A model generated the notes under the pieces. That model ran no database searches, had not been told where the DNA came from, and was given only the letters and a program-made list of their open reading frames with translations. A program made the translations under genes and the position numbers. 64,000 bases of DNA from Streptomyces sp. NRRL S-1022 (GTDB lineage Bacteria > Actinomycetota > Actinomycetes > Streptomycetales > Streptomycetaceae): contig NZ_JOIU01000007.1 of the NCBI RefSeq assembly GCF_000720135.1, positions 217,140 through 281,139 on the forward strand. The letters are read 5' to 3'. Positions 16,172 through 27,606 of the stretch are shown piece after piece (the first letter of the stretch is position 1; every line of letters starts with the position of its first letter).

Positions 16172-16918
16172 ATGACGCACGCGATGCTGAAGGGGTCGAA
16201 CGTCCCGCTGGAGGCCACCACGGTGCGCGCCGTGCTGCGCTGGACGCCGGGGCAGGACGTCCCGGACGTGGACGTGTCGGCGCTCCTGCTGGGCCCCGGC
16301 GGCCGTGTGCGCTCCGACGAGGACTTCGTCTTCTACAACCAGCCCCGGCACCCTTCCGGGAAGGTGTGGCGGCTCGGCAAGAAGCGGGTCGCCGAGGGGC
16401 TGACGGACACGATCCAGGCGGACCTCCTGGCCGTGGAGCCGGGGGTCGGCCGGATCCTGCTGGTCGCCTCCGCGGACGGGGTCGCCTTCGACCGGGTGCC
16501 GGCGCTGTGCATCCTGCTGTACGACGCGGCGGTCGCCGGCGGGGAGCCGCTGGCCACGTTCGAGATCAAGCCGGAGACCGGCGCGGAGACGGCGCTGATC
16601 TGCGGTGAGCTGTACCGGCGCGGGGATGGCTGGAAGTTCCGGGCGCTGGGCGAGGGCTACTCGAACGGGCTGAAGGGGCTCGCCACGGACTTCGGTATCT
16701 CGGTGGACGAGTCGGAGGGGGCCGAGCCCCCGGCCGACCCGACGTCGTCCGGGCCGTTGCCTCCCGAGCAGCCGACGCCCCCGGAGCCGCCGACGGCCTC
16801 GGTGCCGGCGCAGCCGCCCGCGTACGGCTACCCGCAGCCGATGCAGGCGCCGGCGGCCGGGGCGGGGGACGCCTACTTCCGGCTGCCGCCGCAGGGGCCG
16901 CAGTTCATCGGGCGGTAG
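16172..16918 (+). CDS. Divergent TerD-domain protein with proline-rich tail
   Basis: A 248-residue protein. Residues 1-185 form a TerD domain: LKGSNVPL start, DVDVSALLL strand, [10 protein letters not shown], and the C-terminal [39 protein letters not shown] region with good family match. The acidic [13 protein letters not shown] loop that binds calcium in TerD is replaced by [15 protein letters not shown], so metal binding is doubtful. Residues 190-248 are a Pro/Gln/Ala-rich tail ending PQFIGR, likely disordered or interaction-mediating. It is divergent from the CitE-like gene across 174 bp, a likely shared control region for the module. Confidence 0.88.
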   Translation: MTHAMLKGSNVPLEATTVRAVLRWTPGQDVPDVDVSALLLGPGGRVRSDEDFVFYNQPRHPSGKVWRLGKKRVAEGLTDTIQADLLAVEPGVGRILLVASADGVAFDRVPALCILLYDAAVAGGEPLATFEIKPETGAETALICGELYRRGDGWKFRALGEGYSNGLKGLATDFGISVDESEGAEPPADPTSSGPLPPEQPTPPEPPTASVPAQPPAYGYPQPMQAPAAGAGDAYFRLPPQGPQFIGR

Positions 16919-16945
16919 GGCGTCCCGCGCTCCTGCCGGGGCGCC

Positions 16946-17683
16946 TCACCTGTCCGCCTTGGTCTTGTAGCCCCTGCCCCACTGGAGGCCCCAGCCGTAG
17001 AGGCGGTCGAGTTCGCCCTGGAAGCCGTAGACGAACTTGACCTCGCGGCGGACGATCAGTTCGCCCTTGACGTTCTCGATCATGACGACGGCGCAGGAGC
17101 GGGCCTGCGGGTGGCGTTCGTCGAGGCCTATCTCGATGCGGGGGCCGTTGCTGGGGTACAGGGTGACGACGGCGTGGGTACGGTCGAAGGCGGGGGTCTG
17201 GTCGTAGATGTAGACGAAGACCAGCAGCCGCTTCAGGGCGTCGCGGTGGTCGAGGTTGACGTACATCGTCTCGCCGGACGCCGAGCCGAACCGGTCGTCC
17301 CCGCTGAGTTTGATGTACGGCGGTGCGTTGACGTCGCCGAGATAGCCGCCGAGGGGCTGTACGACCCCCTTGGTGCCGTCGGTCAGCTCGTACAGACAGC
17401 CCAGGTCGAGGTCGACGTTGACCATGCTCTGGCCGTGACCGAGGACCTCCGGCGGCTTCAGGGCCCTGAAGGGGTGCCGGAACAGGCTGGTGCGCTGGGT
17501 CGGGTCGAAGTCGGAGGTCCGCATCCGCCAGGAGAGGTTCACGCGCAGGTGGCCGGTGGCCGCCTCCTGCCGGGTGAGGGACACCGCCTGGTGCCGCCTG
17601 GTCAGTTCGATGGCGTTGGTCGAGGCGTTGCCCGAGTCGAAGTCGGCGGCGCGCCCGCCCAGCAGTCCGTCGAAGAATCCCAT
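16946..17683 (-). CDS. TerA-like tellurium resistance protein
   Basis: A 245-residue soluble protein with an all-beta look matching the TerA/TerD-related family. It has ALTRRHQAVSLT-like strands, LRVNLSWRM (TerD-like first strand), the VNVDLDLGCLYELTDG segment homologous to the TerD LDL core, GDDRFGSASGETMYVNLDH (an acidic loop in place of the TerD metal loop) and FVYIYDQTPAFDRTHAVVTLYP. It ends close to the end of the convergent TerD-like gene (27 bp between). It probably acts with TerD proteins at the membrane in metal or stress response; its biochemical role is not established. Confidence 0.8.
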   Translation of the reverse strand: MGFFDGLLGGRAADFDSGNASTNAIELTRRHQAVSLTRQEAATGHLRVNLSWRMRTSDFDPTQRTSLFRHPFRALKPPEVLGHGQSMVNVDLDLGCLYELTDGTKGVVQPLGGYLGDVNAPPYIKLSGDDRFGSASGETMYVNLDHRDALKRLLVFVYIYDQTPAFDRTHAVVTLYPSNGPRIEIGLDERHPQARSCAVVMIENVKGELIVRREVKFVYGFQGELDRLYGWGLQWGRGYKTKADR

Positions 17684-17713
17684 TCCCGCCCCCAGGTACC
17701 CGTTGTGACGCCG

Positions 17714-17744
17714 ACGGGGCGGCCGGCCGTGCCGGCCGCCCCGT
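17714..17744 (-). terminator. Terminator hairpin after the DUF475 gene
   Basis: Perfect 13-bp stem (CGGGGCGGCCGGC / GCCGGCCGCCCCG) with loop CGT, extended by one A-T pair. It lies between the DUF475 stop and the TerA-like start, both reading leftward, so it separates the two transcripts. Confidence 0.75.
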
Positions 17745-17771
17745 TCGAAGCGTTCCTCACCGTCCGGGCCG

Positions 17772-18914
17772 TCACACCCCGGAGGAGACCTCGGCCTTCT
17801 CGTCGGTGCCCTCTTCCCCCGCCGCGGCCAGGGCGCGGTTGCGGCGGACGGAGGAGAAGAAGGACCAGGCGATCAGGACGACGCCGACGAGACCGGTGAC
17901 GACCTCGTTGATCTCGTGCTGGATGGTGACCATGAGGATCACGGCGAGGGCGCCGATGGCGTAGTGGGCGCCGTGCTCCAGGTAGACGTAGTCGTCGAGG
18001 GTGCCCTGGCGGACCAGGTAGACCGTGAGCGACCGGACGTACATCGCGCCGATGCCGAGGCCGAGGGCCATCAGGACGATGTCGTTGGTGATGGCGAAGG
18101 CGCCGATGACGCCGTCGAAGGAGAAGGACGCGTCCAGGACCTCCAGGTAGAGGAACATGAAGAACGCGGCCTGGCCGGCCAGGACGATCGCGGGCTTCTG
18201 CTTGCCGCTGCGGGCGGCCTCTTCCTCCTCCTCGTGCTCGCGCTCCTCCTCTTCCTCCAGCTTGTCCTCGAAGTAGCCGGAGAGGCCGCCGACGACCATG
18301 TAGGTGATCAGGCCGGCGATTCCGGCGATCAGGACCGTCTGCGCCTTGTCGACGTGGACGCCGCCGTGCTGGTGGGCGTGGGTGGCGAAGGTGAAGGACG
18401 TGATCAGCAGGACGATCAGGGCGATGCAGACCGACAGCATGTCGACCTTGCCGAGCTTGGCCAGGGGCCGCTCGATCCAGCGCAGCCACTGGATGTCCCG
18501 GTCCTCGAAGATGAAGTCGAGGAAGATCATCAGCAGGAACATGCCGCCGAAGGCGGCGATCGCCGGGTGGGCGTCGGTCACCAGCTGCTGGTAGCGGTCC
18601 TTGTTGTTGAGCGCGAGGTCGACGGCCTCGATCGGGCCCATCTTGGCGCTGATCGCGACGATGACGACGGGGAAGACCAGCCGCATGCCGAAGACGGCGA
18701 TGAGAACACCGACCGTGAGGAAGATCTTCTGCCAGAAGGCGCTCATCTTCTTCAGGATTCCGGCGTTGACGACCGCGTTGTCGAAGGACAGCGAGATCTC
18801 CAGGACGGCGAGGATCGCCACGATCCCGAAGGCGGTCCACCCCCCGTAGAACGCCGCCGCGACCAGGCCGAGCGCGGTGACCGCGAACGACCAGCCGAAG
18901 GTTTTCAGAAGCAC
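17772..18914 (-). CDS. DUF475 (TerC-like) integral membrane protein
   Basis: A 380-residue membrane protein with about nine hydrophobic helices. It carries the DUF475/TerC hallmark acidic helices: AVLEISLSFDNAVVNA near residue 45 and its repeat YLEVLDASFSFDGVIGAFA near residue 270. Asp/Asn residues within the membrane suggest metal-ion handling, as proposed for TerC. A cytoplasmic Glu-rich loop (KLEEEEEREHEEEEE) lies between the two halves, as does the His-rich stretch HAHQHGGVHVD. It partners with the adjacent TerD genes, in line with published TerC-TerD membrane association. GTG start; Shine-Dalgarno weak. Confidence 0.88.
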   Translation of the reverse strand: MLLKTFGWSFAVTALGLVAAAFYGGWTAFGIVAILAVLEISLSFDNAVVNAGILKKMSAFWQKIFLTVGVLIAVFGMRLVFPVVIVAISAKMGPIEAVDLALNNKDRYQQLVTDAHPAIAAFGGMFLLMIFLDFIFEDRDIQWLRWIERPLAKLGKVDMLSVCIALIVLLITSFTFATHAHQHGGVHVDKAQTVLIAGIAGLITYMVVGGLSGYFEDKLEEEEEREHEEEEEAARSGKQKPAIVLAGQAAFFMFLYLEVLDASFSFDGVIGAFAITNDIVLMALGLGIGAMYVRSLTVYLVRQGTLDDYVYLEHGAHYAIGALAVILMVTIQHEINEVVTGLVGVVLIAWSFFSSVRRNRALAAAGEEGTDEKAEVSSGV

Positions 18915-18941
18915 TGGCTACCCCATCGTGTGTTGGGGGCA

Positions 18942-18966
18942 CCTCCCAGACGAGGTCTGGGGGAGG
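18942..18966 (-). terminator. Hairpin between terD and the DUF475 gene
   Basis: Stem CCCAGAC / GTCTGGG with loop GAG, flanked by CCT and AGG that pair beyond a two-base bulge. It resembles a common Streptomyces intergenic hairpin. It follows the terD gene ending at 18991 and precedes the DUF475 start, so it may terminate terD or act in the DUF475 leader. Confidence 0.5.
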
Positions 18967-18990
18967 ATCTCCCCGGAGTCGTACCGAGTT

Positions 18991-19569
18991 TTACGAAACG
19001 TTGACTCCGAAGTCTAGAGCGATGCCCCGGAGACCCGACGCGTACCCCTGACCCACGGCACGGAACTTCCACTCGCCCTGGTACCGGTAGAGCTCCCCGA
19101 AGATCATCGCGGTCTCGGTGGAGGCGTCCTCGCTCAGGTCGTAGCGCGCCAGTTCCTGGCCGTCGGCCTGGTTGACCACACGGATGAAGGCGTTGGACAC
19201 CTGGCCGAAGGTCTGGCCGCGCTCGTCCGCCATATGGATGGACACCGGGAAGATGATCTTCTCGCACTGCGGGGGCACCTTGGCGAGGTCGACCAGGATC
19301 GACTCGTCGTCTCCCTCGCCCTCACCGGTGAGGTTGTCACCGGTGTGCTCCACGGAGCCGTCGGGGCTCGTGAGCTGGTTGTAGAACACGAACCACTCGT
19401 CGCCCAGCACCCGGTTCCCGGCGCCGCACAACAGGGCGCTGGCGTCCAGGTCGAAGGGGGCGCCGGTGGTGGACCGGGCGTCCCAGCCGAGCCCGATCAG
19501 GACGTTGGTGAGGTTCGGTGCGGCCTTGGAGAGGGAGACATTGCCTCCCTTGGCGAGCGTGACGCCCAT
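18991..19569 (-). CDS. terD: TerD family protein
   Basis: A 192-residue canonical Ter[21 protein letters not shown] opening, [11 protein letters not shown] core, [20 protein letters not shown], and the calcium-binding acidic loop TGEGEGDDE. It ends with the [19 protein letters not shown] segment. TerD binds Ca2+ and is linked to tellurite and general stress resistance and to colony differentiation in Streptomyces. The start ATG has GGGGAGGA upstream. It is a tandem paralogue of the gene at 19676 with the same length and most motifs, so a local duplication is likely. Confidence 0.95.
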   Translation of the reverse strand: MGVTLAKGGNVSLSKAAPNLTNVLIGLGWDARSTTGAPFDLDASALLCGAGNRVLGDEWFVFYNQLTSPDGSVEHTGDNLTGEGEGDDESILVDLAKVPPQCEKIIFPVSIHMADERGQTFGQVSNAFIRVVNQADGQELARYDLSEDASTETAMIFGELYRYQGEWKFRAVGQGYASGLRGIALDFGVNVS

Positions 19570-19675
19570 GATGCTGGTCCTCCCCTGGTGGTGCTTGCCT
19601 GATTGTCCTGCGCGTCCGGCGCCGCCCGTAAACGGTGCGGCGCCGGATGGTGCAGGTGTCGTGACTCCGCCGGGA

Positions 19676-20251
19676 TCAGACGTTGACGCCGAAGTCCTGC
19701 GCGATGCCCCGCAGGCCGGAGGCGTAGCCCTGGCCGATGGCCCGGAACTTCCACTCCGCGCCGTGCCGGTACAGCTCGCCGAAGACCATGGCCGTCTCGG
19801 TGGAGGCGTCCTCGCTCAGGTCGTAGCGAGCGATCTCCTGGCCGCCGGCCTGGTTCACGACGCGGATGAAGGCGTTGCGGACCTGGCCGAAGGACTGCTG
19901 GCGGTTCTCGGCGTCGTAGATCGACACCGGGAACACGATCTTCTCGATGTCGGCCGGGACGCCGGCCAGGTCGATCTTGATCTGCTCGTCGTCGCCCTCG
20001 CCCTCACCGGTGATGTTGTCGCCGGTGTGCTCGACCGAGCCGTCGGGGCTCTTGAGGTTGTTGAAGAAGACGAAGTGCTGGTCGCTCGCGACCTTGCCGG
20101 AGTTGTTCAGCAGCAGCGCGCTCGCGTCGAGGTCGAAGTCCGTGCCGGTCGTCGTGCGCACGTCCCACCCCAGGCCGACGATGACGGCGGTCAGGCCCGG
20201 GGCCTCCTTCGTCAGCGATACGTTGCCGCCCTTGCTGAGGCTGACTCCCAC
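19676..20251 (-). CDS. terD: TerD family protein (tandem paralogue)
   Basis: A 191-residue canonical TerD with GTG start and GGAGGA Shine-Dalgarno. The motifs are [31 protein letters not shown], the acidic metal loop TGEGEGDDE, and [19 protein letters not shown]. It differs from the neighbour mainly in surface positions (for example [22 protein letters not shown] against [22 protein letters not shown]). It lies 106 bp upstream of the second copy, same strand, probably co-transcribed. Confidence 0.95.
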   Translation of the reverse strand: MGVSLSKGGNVSLTKEAPGLTAVIVGLGWDVRTTTGTDFDLDASALLLNNSGKVASDQHFVFFNNLKSPDGSVEHTGDNITGEGEGDDEQIKIDLAGVPADIEKIVFPVSIYDAENRQQSFGQVRNAFIRVVNQAGGQEIARYDLSEDASTETAMVFGELYRHGAEWKFRAIGQGYASGLRGIAQDFGVNV

Positions 20252-20390
20252 GGGTCCTCCATGTGGGTTCGGGGGCGGGGAGCCCCGTCGTGCTTCGGAT
20301 ATGGGATCAACGTGCCGATCCTAGTGACGGGTTCCCGCCCTCCGCAGACCCTGGAGCCGAAGATTCACAGGTGTCGGCCCGCGGGCCGGC

Positions 20391-20849
20391 TCACAGGGTG
20401 TCGAGCGCCTTCACGTAGTCGTTCAGGTCGCGGGCGTCCGGCAGGCCGTTGACCACGGTCCACCGCACGACGCCCTCCTTGTCGATGATGAAGGTGCCCC
20501 GGACGGCGCAGCCCTTGTCCTCGTCGAAGACGCCGTACGCGCGCGAGACGTTGCCGTGCGGCCAGAAGTCGCTCAGCAAGGGGTATTCCAGACCCTCCTG
20601 CTCGCCGAAGACGCGCAGGGTGTGGATGGAGTCGTTGGAGACGGCGAGCAGCTGGGTGTCGCGGTCGGCGAACTTCGGCAGGTTGTCGCGCAGCTCGCAC
20701 AGCTCGCCGGTGCAGACGCCGGTGAAGGCGAAGGGGTAGAAGAGCAGGACCACGTTCTTCTCGCCGCGGAAGTCGGAGAGCCTCACGGTCCGGCCGTGGT
20801 TGTCCTTCAGCTCGAAGTCCGGCGCCTTGTCGCCGACCTGGATCGCCAT
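20391..20849 (-). CDS. Peroxiredoxin (AhpC/TSA, AhpE-like)
   Basis: A 152-residue thioredoxin-fold peroxidase: [15 protein letters not shown] opening, then [19 protein letters not shown], with the peroxidatic Cys in TGVC and a second Cys four residues on. The PxxxTxxC environment matches AhpE-type one-Cys enzymes of actinobacteria. It reduces hydroperoxides using mycothiol or thioredoxin-like donors (family knowledge). It lies downstream of DUF3052 on the same strand, with a strong terminator in between. Confidence 0.9.
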   Translation of the reverse strand: MAIQVGDKAPDFELKDNHGRTVRLSDFRGEKNVVLLFYPFAFTGVCTGELCELRDNLPKFADRDTQLLAVSNDSIHTLRVFGEQEGLEYPLLSDFWPHGNVSRAYGVFDEDKGCAVRGTFIIDKEGVVRWTVVNGLPDARDLNDYVKALDTL

Positions 20850-20934
20850 CGTCGTGCATCCCTTCGGTGGGCTGTTCGGGTGGGGAGCGTACGGACGCTC
20901 GGGTCCACCCTACGCAGCGGGCACCGGGGTCTCA

Positions 20935-20964
20935 CGGACGGGCCGAGCGTGCTCGGCCCGTCCG
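20935..20964 (-). terminator. Terminator after the DUF3052 gene
   Basis: Perfect 14-bp inverted repeat (CGGACGGGCCGAGC / GCTCGGCCCGTCCG) with a two-base centre, forming about 13 pairs around CGTG. It lies 15 bp past the DUF3052 stop on the minus strand. Confidence 0.8.
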
Positions 20965-20978
20965 GTGGACGAGGACGG

Positions 20979-21416
20979 TCATTTCCTGGACTTGGCCGCC
21001 TTGGGCGTCGCCAGCCGGCTGCCGCTCCAGTCCTTGCCGACGCTGACGCTCTTGGAGGCGGTCAGGCCGGCCGTCGTGGCGGCGTCCTGGATGTCGCTCG
21101 GCTCCACGTACCCCGAACGGCCGGTCTTCGGCGTGAGGAGCAGGATGGCACCGCCCTCTTCGATGTACGTGGTGGCATCCACCAGCGCATCCGTCAGGTC
21201 GCCGTCATCGTCACGGAACCACAGCACGACGGCGTCGGCCACGTCGTCGTAGTCCTCGTCCATGAGGTCGCCTGCGATGGTTTCCTCGATGGCCTCGCGG
21301 AGCTCCTGATCGACGTCGTCGTCGTAGCCGATCTCCTGGACCACCTGCCCGGGCTGGAACCCCAGCCTGCCGGCAGGGTTCGTCCGCTCCTCCGCGTGGT
21401 CCGCGGTCGCGCTCAC
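20979..21416 (-). CDS. DUF3052 family protein
   Basis: A 145-residue acidic cytoplasmic protein: GRLGFQPGQVVQEIGYDDDVD, DYDDVADAVVLWFRDDDGDLTDALVDA, and a Lys-rich end (TPKAAKSRK). This is the actinobacterial DUF3052 family, often beside aceE. Function unknown. The GTG at 21416 was preferred to the ATG at 21434 because AGGAGG lies 6-7 bp before it; that Shine-Dalgarno would be inside the longer frame. It is divergent from aceE over about 390 bp. Confidence 0.9.
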   Translation of the reverse strand: MSATADHAEERTNPAGRLGFQPGQVVQEIGYDDDVDQELREAIEETIAGDLMDEDYDDVADAVVLWFRDDDGDLTDALVDATTYIEEGGAILLLTPKTGRSGYVEPSDIQDAATTAGLTASKSVSVGKDWSGSRLATPKAAKSRK

Positions 21417-21807
21417 GGGGTGCCTCCTGATCATTTCTTGGTGAGTATCTCAGCCACGCGCGTGCGCGAAGCATTGGCCGTAGTCCACACGGGCGGGGCG
21501 GATCGCGCAAGTACCCGGCCGTCGGGACCGTCGAAACGGTGACGATCCCGGCCGTGTCGCCGCAACTTCTGGCACCGTATCCCGTTTCCGCGGAACCCAC
21601 ATCACACCGATGTGCCCGGATTGTGCCGTTCGGAATCATCCGGTGTTACGTCGCTCGAACAACTTTGCCAAGCACGTCACACCCCGGGCGTATCGTTGCG
21701 TTTTGACCGATGCGGACGACCGTGCGGATGACGTACGCCTTCCCGAGGTACACGATGGGGAACGGTGTAGCAGGCAGAAACTGGCCCTCTGACAGGTAAG
21801 GAACAGC
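21417..21807. other. Divergent intergenic region DUF3052 / aceE
   Basis: A 391-bp gap without a credible gene. It contains a 6-bp inverted repeat with 5-bp spacer (CACATC-N5-GATGTG, 21598-21614) and scattered promoter-like hexamers at poor spacing (for example TTGCCA and TATCGT 20 bp apart). I cannot place promoters firmly. Its length suggests regulated expression of aceE. Confidence 0.5.
21598..21614. promoter_or_regulatory. Inverted repeat upstream of aceE
   Basis: CACATC-ACACC-GATGTG is a perfect 6-bp palindrome about 195 bp before the aceE start. It is a candidate operator only; no regulator is identified. Confidence 0.3.
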
Positions 21808-24555
<2,748 letters not shown>

Positions 24556-24615
24556 CGCCGCGCTGGGCTGCGGCCGAAAAGGGTCGTGGGGATCTGCGGG
24601 TCGGGGGGGTTGATC

Positions 24616-24645
24616 GCGCAGTTCCCCGCGCCCCTTGCGGGGCGC
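24616..24645 (+). terminator. Terminator-like repeat after aceE
   Basis: GCGCAGTTCCCC is followed by stem GCGCCCC / GGGGCGC around TTGC and then CTTAAGG. This matches a hairpin repeat found widely after Streptomyces genes and shares its core with 37817-37846. It lies about 60 bp past aceE. Confidence 0.65.
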
Positions 24646-24675
24646 TGTCCTTAAGGTTTCTTTACCATTGCGTCC

Positions 24676-25533
24676 ATGGAGCACGGATCGGCGCAGGTGC
24701 GGTGGGAGCGGTATTCGCAGCGGCCGTTGTTGGGACTCGCGGTGGCGTTCGCCGTCGCGTATGCCGTGCCGATCGTGGAAGACTCCGCCGGCCGCTCCCT
24801 GACGGCCCTGTGCACGCTGGTGGAGTGGGTGGTGTGGGGGGCGTTCGCGCTCGACTACCTGGTACGGCTGGCCCTCACCCCGCACCGGAAGGACTTCGTA
24901 CGCCGGCACTGGCCGGATCTGTGCGCGGTGGTCCTGCCGCTGCTGCAACCGCTGCGGCTGCTGCGGCTGGTGTCCACGCTGCTGCTGGTGGGCCGGCGGG
25001 CGCGGATGGCGCCGCAGATCCGGCTGACCACGTACGTCGTCGGGGCCGTGATCGGTCTGCTGATGTTCGGGTCGCTGGCGGTGCTGTCCGTGGAGCGGGA
25101 GTCACCGCACGGGAACATCCGGACGCTGGGTGACGCGGTGTGGTGGTCGTTCACGACGATGACGACCGTGGGGTACGGCGATCACGCGCCGACCACCGGG
25201 CTCGGGCGGATGATCGCGGTCGGGCTGATGCTGTCCGGGATCGCGCTGCTCGGTGTGGTCACCGCGAACATCGCCGCCTGGTTCATCTCCCGCTTCGAGA
25301 AGGACGACGTGGAGGAGCGGCGCCAGACGGAGGCGATCGCCGCGCTGACCGAGGAGGTACGGCTGCTCCGGGCGGAGGTGGCCCGGCTGGCCGAGCACCC
25401 CGGCCAGGGGCGGGGAGCCGCGCGATCGGTGACCGCGCAGCCCCAGCCGCGGGCGCACCCTCCGCTCGGCGCGGAGGGGCTGCCGGCTACAGCGGACCGT
25501 GGCCCCAGGCCGCCGCGCCCGCCAGGGCGATGA
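24676..25533 (+). CDS. Voltage-gated-type potassium channel
   Basis: A 285-residue membrane protein with six hydrophobic segments in Kv order. The fourth (RLLRLVSTLLLVGRRARM) carries spaced arginines like an S4 sensor. The pore loop SFTTMTTVGYGDHAP holds the K+ selectivity filter TVGYGD. The cytoplasmic tail after residue 210 has a short coiled coil (EAIAALTEEVRLLRAEVARLAE) suited to tetramerisation, then a Pro-rich end. It conducts K+ across the membrane; gating is inferred. Its last 47 bp overlap the convergent DUF4190 gene. Confidence 0.92.
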   Translation: MEHGSAQVRWERYSQRPLLGLAVAFAVAYAVPIVEDSAGRSLTALCTLVEWVVWGAFALDYLVRLALTPHRKDFVRRHWPDLCAVVLPLLQPLRLLRLVSTLLLVGRRARMAPQIRLTTYVVGAVIGLLMFGSLAVLSVERESPHGNIRTLGDAVWWSFTTMTTVGYGDHAPTTGLGRMIAVGLMLSGIALLGVVTANIAAWFISRFEKDDVEERRQTEAIAALTEEVRLLRAEVARLAEHPGQGRGAARSVTAQPQPRAHPPLGAEGLPATADRGPRPPRPPGR

Positions 25534-25798
25534 TGGCCAGCAGCGTGTCGATCGCGCCCAGGATCAGGGCCACCAGGGCAGGCACGTTGCGGTCGTTCGA
25601 CCACGTGCGGCCCATCGCCTGCCAGCCGCAGAACATCGCCACCGGGCCCAGCACGATGCCCAGCGCGAAGAAGCCGGCCACCGCGCAGATCGTGCCGATG
25701 ATTCCGAGCGTCGCACGGTCCGGCCCCGTCCGTTGCCACGTCCGGCCACGTGACCGGGGGTACCCGCGCGTTCCGTGCCCGAAGCCTGCCATCATCAA
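25487..25798 (-). CDS. DUF4190-type small membrane protein
   Basis: A 103-residue protein with a basic N-terminus (about 30 residues) and two hydrophobic helices (ATLGIIGTICAVAGFFALGIVLGPVA and VPALVALILGAIDTLLAIIALAG) joined by MFCGWQAMGRTWS. This is the layout of DUF4190 proteins, whose function is unknown. The 3' end overlaps the potassium channel gene on the opposite strand by 47 bp. Confidence 0.8.
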   Translation of the reverse strand: MMMAGFGHGTRGYPRSRGRTWQRTGPDRATLGIIGTICAVAGFFALGIVLGPVAMFCGWQAMGRTWSNDRNVPALVALILGAIDTLLAIIALAGAAAWGHGPL

Positions 25799-26007
25799 CT
25801 CCCTGAGGTGTACGGACAGTTCGGCTTCGGACTGCGGGTACCCCGGTTCCGCCGGGACAGACCTGCGCGCGCCGCCCCCCTCCGGCAGCGCGCGCCCCGG
25901 CCCGTCCGTCCCCCCATGCCCTGCGGAGGACTTGACCCACTGTGACGTGTGGCGGCTGCCGAGGGCGAGGGATCTTTAGCGGGGTCACCCTGATAGGGGA
26001 ACTCCGC

Positions 26008-27600
26008 TCAGATGTGGCCGACGCCCGCGCCCGCCTCCGCGTTCGCGCCCCGCTTGGTGAGCAGCGCGACGAAGATGGCGGCCACCGCCACCCCGGCCGC
26101 GACCAGGGACGCCAGGCTCATGCCGGAGAGGAAGGTGTCGTGGGCGACCGCCGTGATCTTCGCGGCGACCGGCTCCGGCATGCCCTTCGCCACCGGGGCC
26201 ACGCCGACCTGGACCGCCTCGGAGGCCTTGTCCAGCTGGTCGGGGGTCAGCTTCGGCAGCCCCGCGCCGGCCCAGTTGCCCGGCAGTTCGCTGTCGACCT
26301 TGGAGGCCATCACGGCACCGAGCACCGCCGTACCGAGGCTGCTGCCGATCTGCATGGCCGCCTGCTGGAGGCCGCCCGCCACACCGGACAGCTCCAGGGG
26401 GGCGTTGCCGACGATGACCTCGGTGGCGCCGACCATGACCGGCGCGAGGCCGAGGCCGAGCAGGGCGAACCAGAGGGACATGACACCGCTGCCGGTGTCG
26501 CTCTCCAGCGTCGACATGCCGTACAGCGCGACCGCGGTCACGGCCATGCCGAAGGCCAGCGGGATGCGCGGGCCGAGCTGGGTGATCGCGGAGCCGGCGA
26601 GCGGCGAGCCGATGATCATCATGCCGGTGAGCGGCAGCAGGTGCGCGCCGGCCTTGACGGGGCTCATCCCGTGGACGTTCTGCAGGTAGAACGTCACGAA
26701 GAACAGGCCGCCCATGAAGGCGATGGCCATCAGGACCATCAGGACCACACCCGCCGACAGCGCCACCGAGCGGAACAGGCCCAGCGGGATCAGGGGTTCG
26801 GCGACCTTCGTCTCCCAGAAGGAGAAGAGGGCGAAGAGGACCGCGGACCCGGCGATGAACAGCCACGTCCTGCCGTCGCCCCAGCCCCAGGCCGGGGCCT
26901 TGATGAGCGCCCAGACCAGGCAGAACATCGCGCCGGACAGCAGGGCGATGCCGGGCAGGTCGAAGGAGCGCGGGGCGTTCTCGGCGCGGTGGTCGAGCAG
27001 GATCAGCGTGCCGAGGAGCAGCGCGAGGACACCGACCGGCACGTTGATGAAGAACACCGACTGCCAGTTGACGTGTTCGACGAGGACACCGCCGAGGATC
27101 GGGCCGCCCGCGGTGGACGCGCCGATCACCATGCCCCACACGCCGATGGCCATGTTCAGCTTCTCGGCCGGGAAGGTGGCCCGCAGCACGCCGAGCGCGG
27201 CCGGCATCAGCAGCGCGCCGAACAGGCCCTGGAAGACCCGGAAGACGATGACCGCCGTGATGCTGCCGGACAGCCCGATGGCGCCGGAGGCGGCGGCGAA
27301 GCCGGTCACGCCGATGAGGAAGGTCTGCCGGTGGCCGAAGCGGTCACCGAGCTTGCCCGCGGTGATCAGGGTGACCGCGAGAGCGAGGAAGTAGGCGTTG
27401 GAGACCCATTGCACGTCGGCGAAGGACGCGTTCAGGTCGTCGCGGATGGCCGGGTTGGCGATGGCCACGATGGTGCCGTCGAGGGCCACCATCATGACCC
27501 CGACGGCGACGGTGATGAGGGTGAGCCACGGATGGCCGCGCAGGCCGGCGGCCGGCTGCGGCCCCGACGGGGGTGCGTCGACGGTGGTCTGACTAGTCAT
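26008..27600 (-). CDS. MFS drug transporter, DHA2 (14-TM) family
   Basis: A 530-residue integral membrane protein with 14 hydrophobic helices. DHA2 hallmarks are VMMVALDGTIVAIANPAIRDDL in TM1, WVSNAYFLALAVTLITAGKLGDRFGHR (motif A) and GPILGGVLVEHVNWQSVFFINVP (motif C region). It is a proton-driven efflux pump of the EmrB/QacA group; the substrate is unknown. It is divergent from a TetR gene, the typical drug-efflux arrangement. A minus-strand promoter (27607-27636) places transcription at or next to the ATG, suggesting a leaderless mRNA. Confidence 0.94.
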   Translation of the reverse strand: MTSQTTVDAPPSGPQPAAGLRGHPWLTLITVAVGVMMVALDGTIVAIANPAIRDDLNASFADVQWVSNAYFLALAVTLITAGKLGDRFGHRQTFLIGVTGFAAASGAIGLSGSITAVIVFRVFQGLFGALLMPAALGVLRATFPAEKLNMAIGVWGMVIGASTAGGPILGGVLVEHVNWQSVFFINVPVGVLALLLGTLILLDHRAENAPRSFDLPGIALLSGAMFCLVWALIKAPAWGWGDGRTWLFIAGSAVLFALFSFWETKVAEPLIPLGLFRSVALSAGVVLMVLMAIAFMGGLFFVTFYLQNVHGMSPVKAGAHLLPLTGMMIIGSPLAGSAITQLGPRIPLAFGMAVTAVALYGMSTLESDTGSGVMSLWFALLGLGLAPVMVGATEVIVGNAPLELSGVAGGLQQAAMQIGSSLGTAVLGAVMASKVDSELPGNWAGAGLPKLTPDQLDKASEAVQVGVAPVAKGMPEPVAAKITAVAHDTFLSGMSLASLVAAGVAVAAIFVALLTKRGANAEAGAGVGHI

Positions 27601-27606
27601 GAACTC

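Noticed and set aside
12359..20251. Toxin-antitoxin or phage-defence island
   Set aside because: The genes match the published Ter/StiP stress module; no nuclease, NTPase or toxin domain is recognised. Defence has been proposed for Ter systems elsewhere but nothing here shows it.
21610..21792. A 60-codon gene upstream of aceE
   Set aside because: No ribosome-binding site, no family likeness; it occupies the aceE leader.
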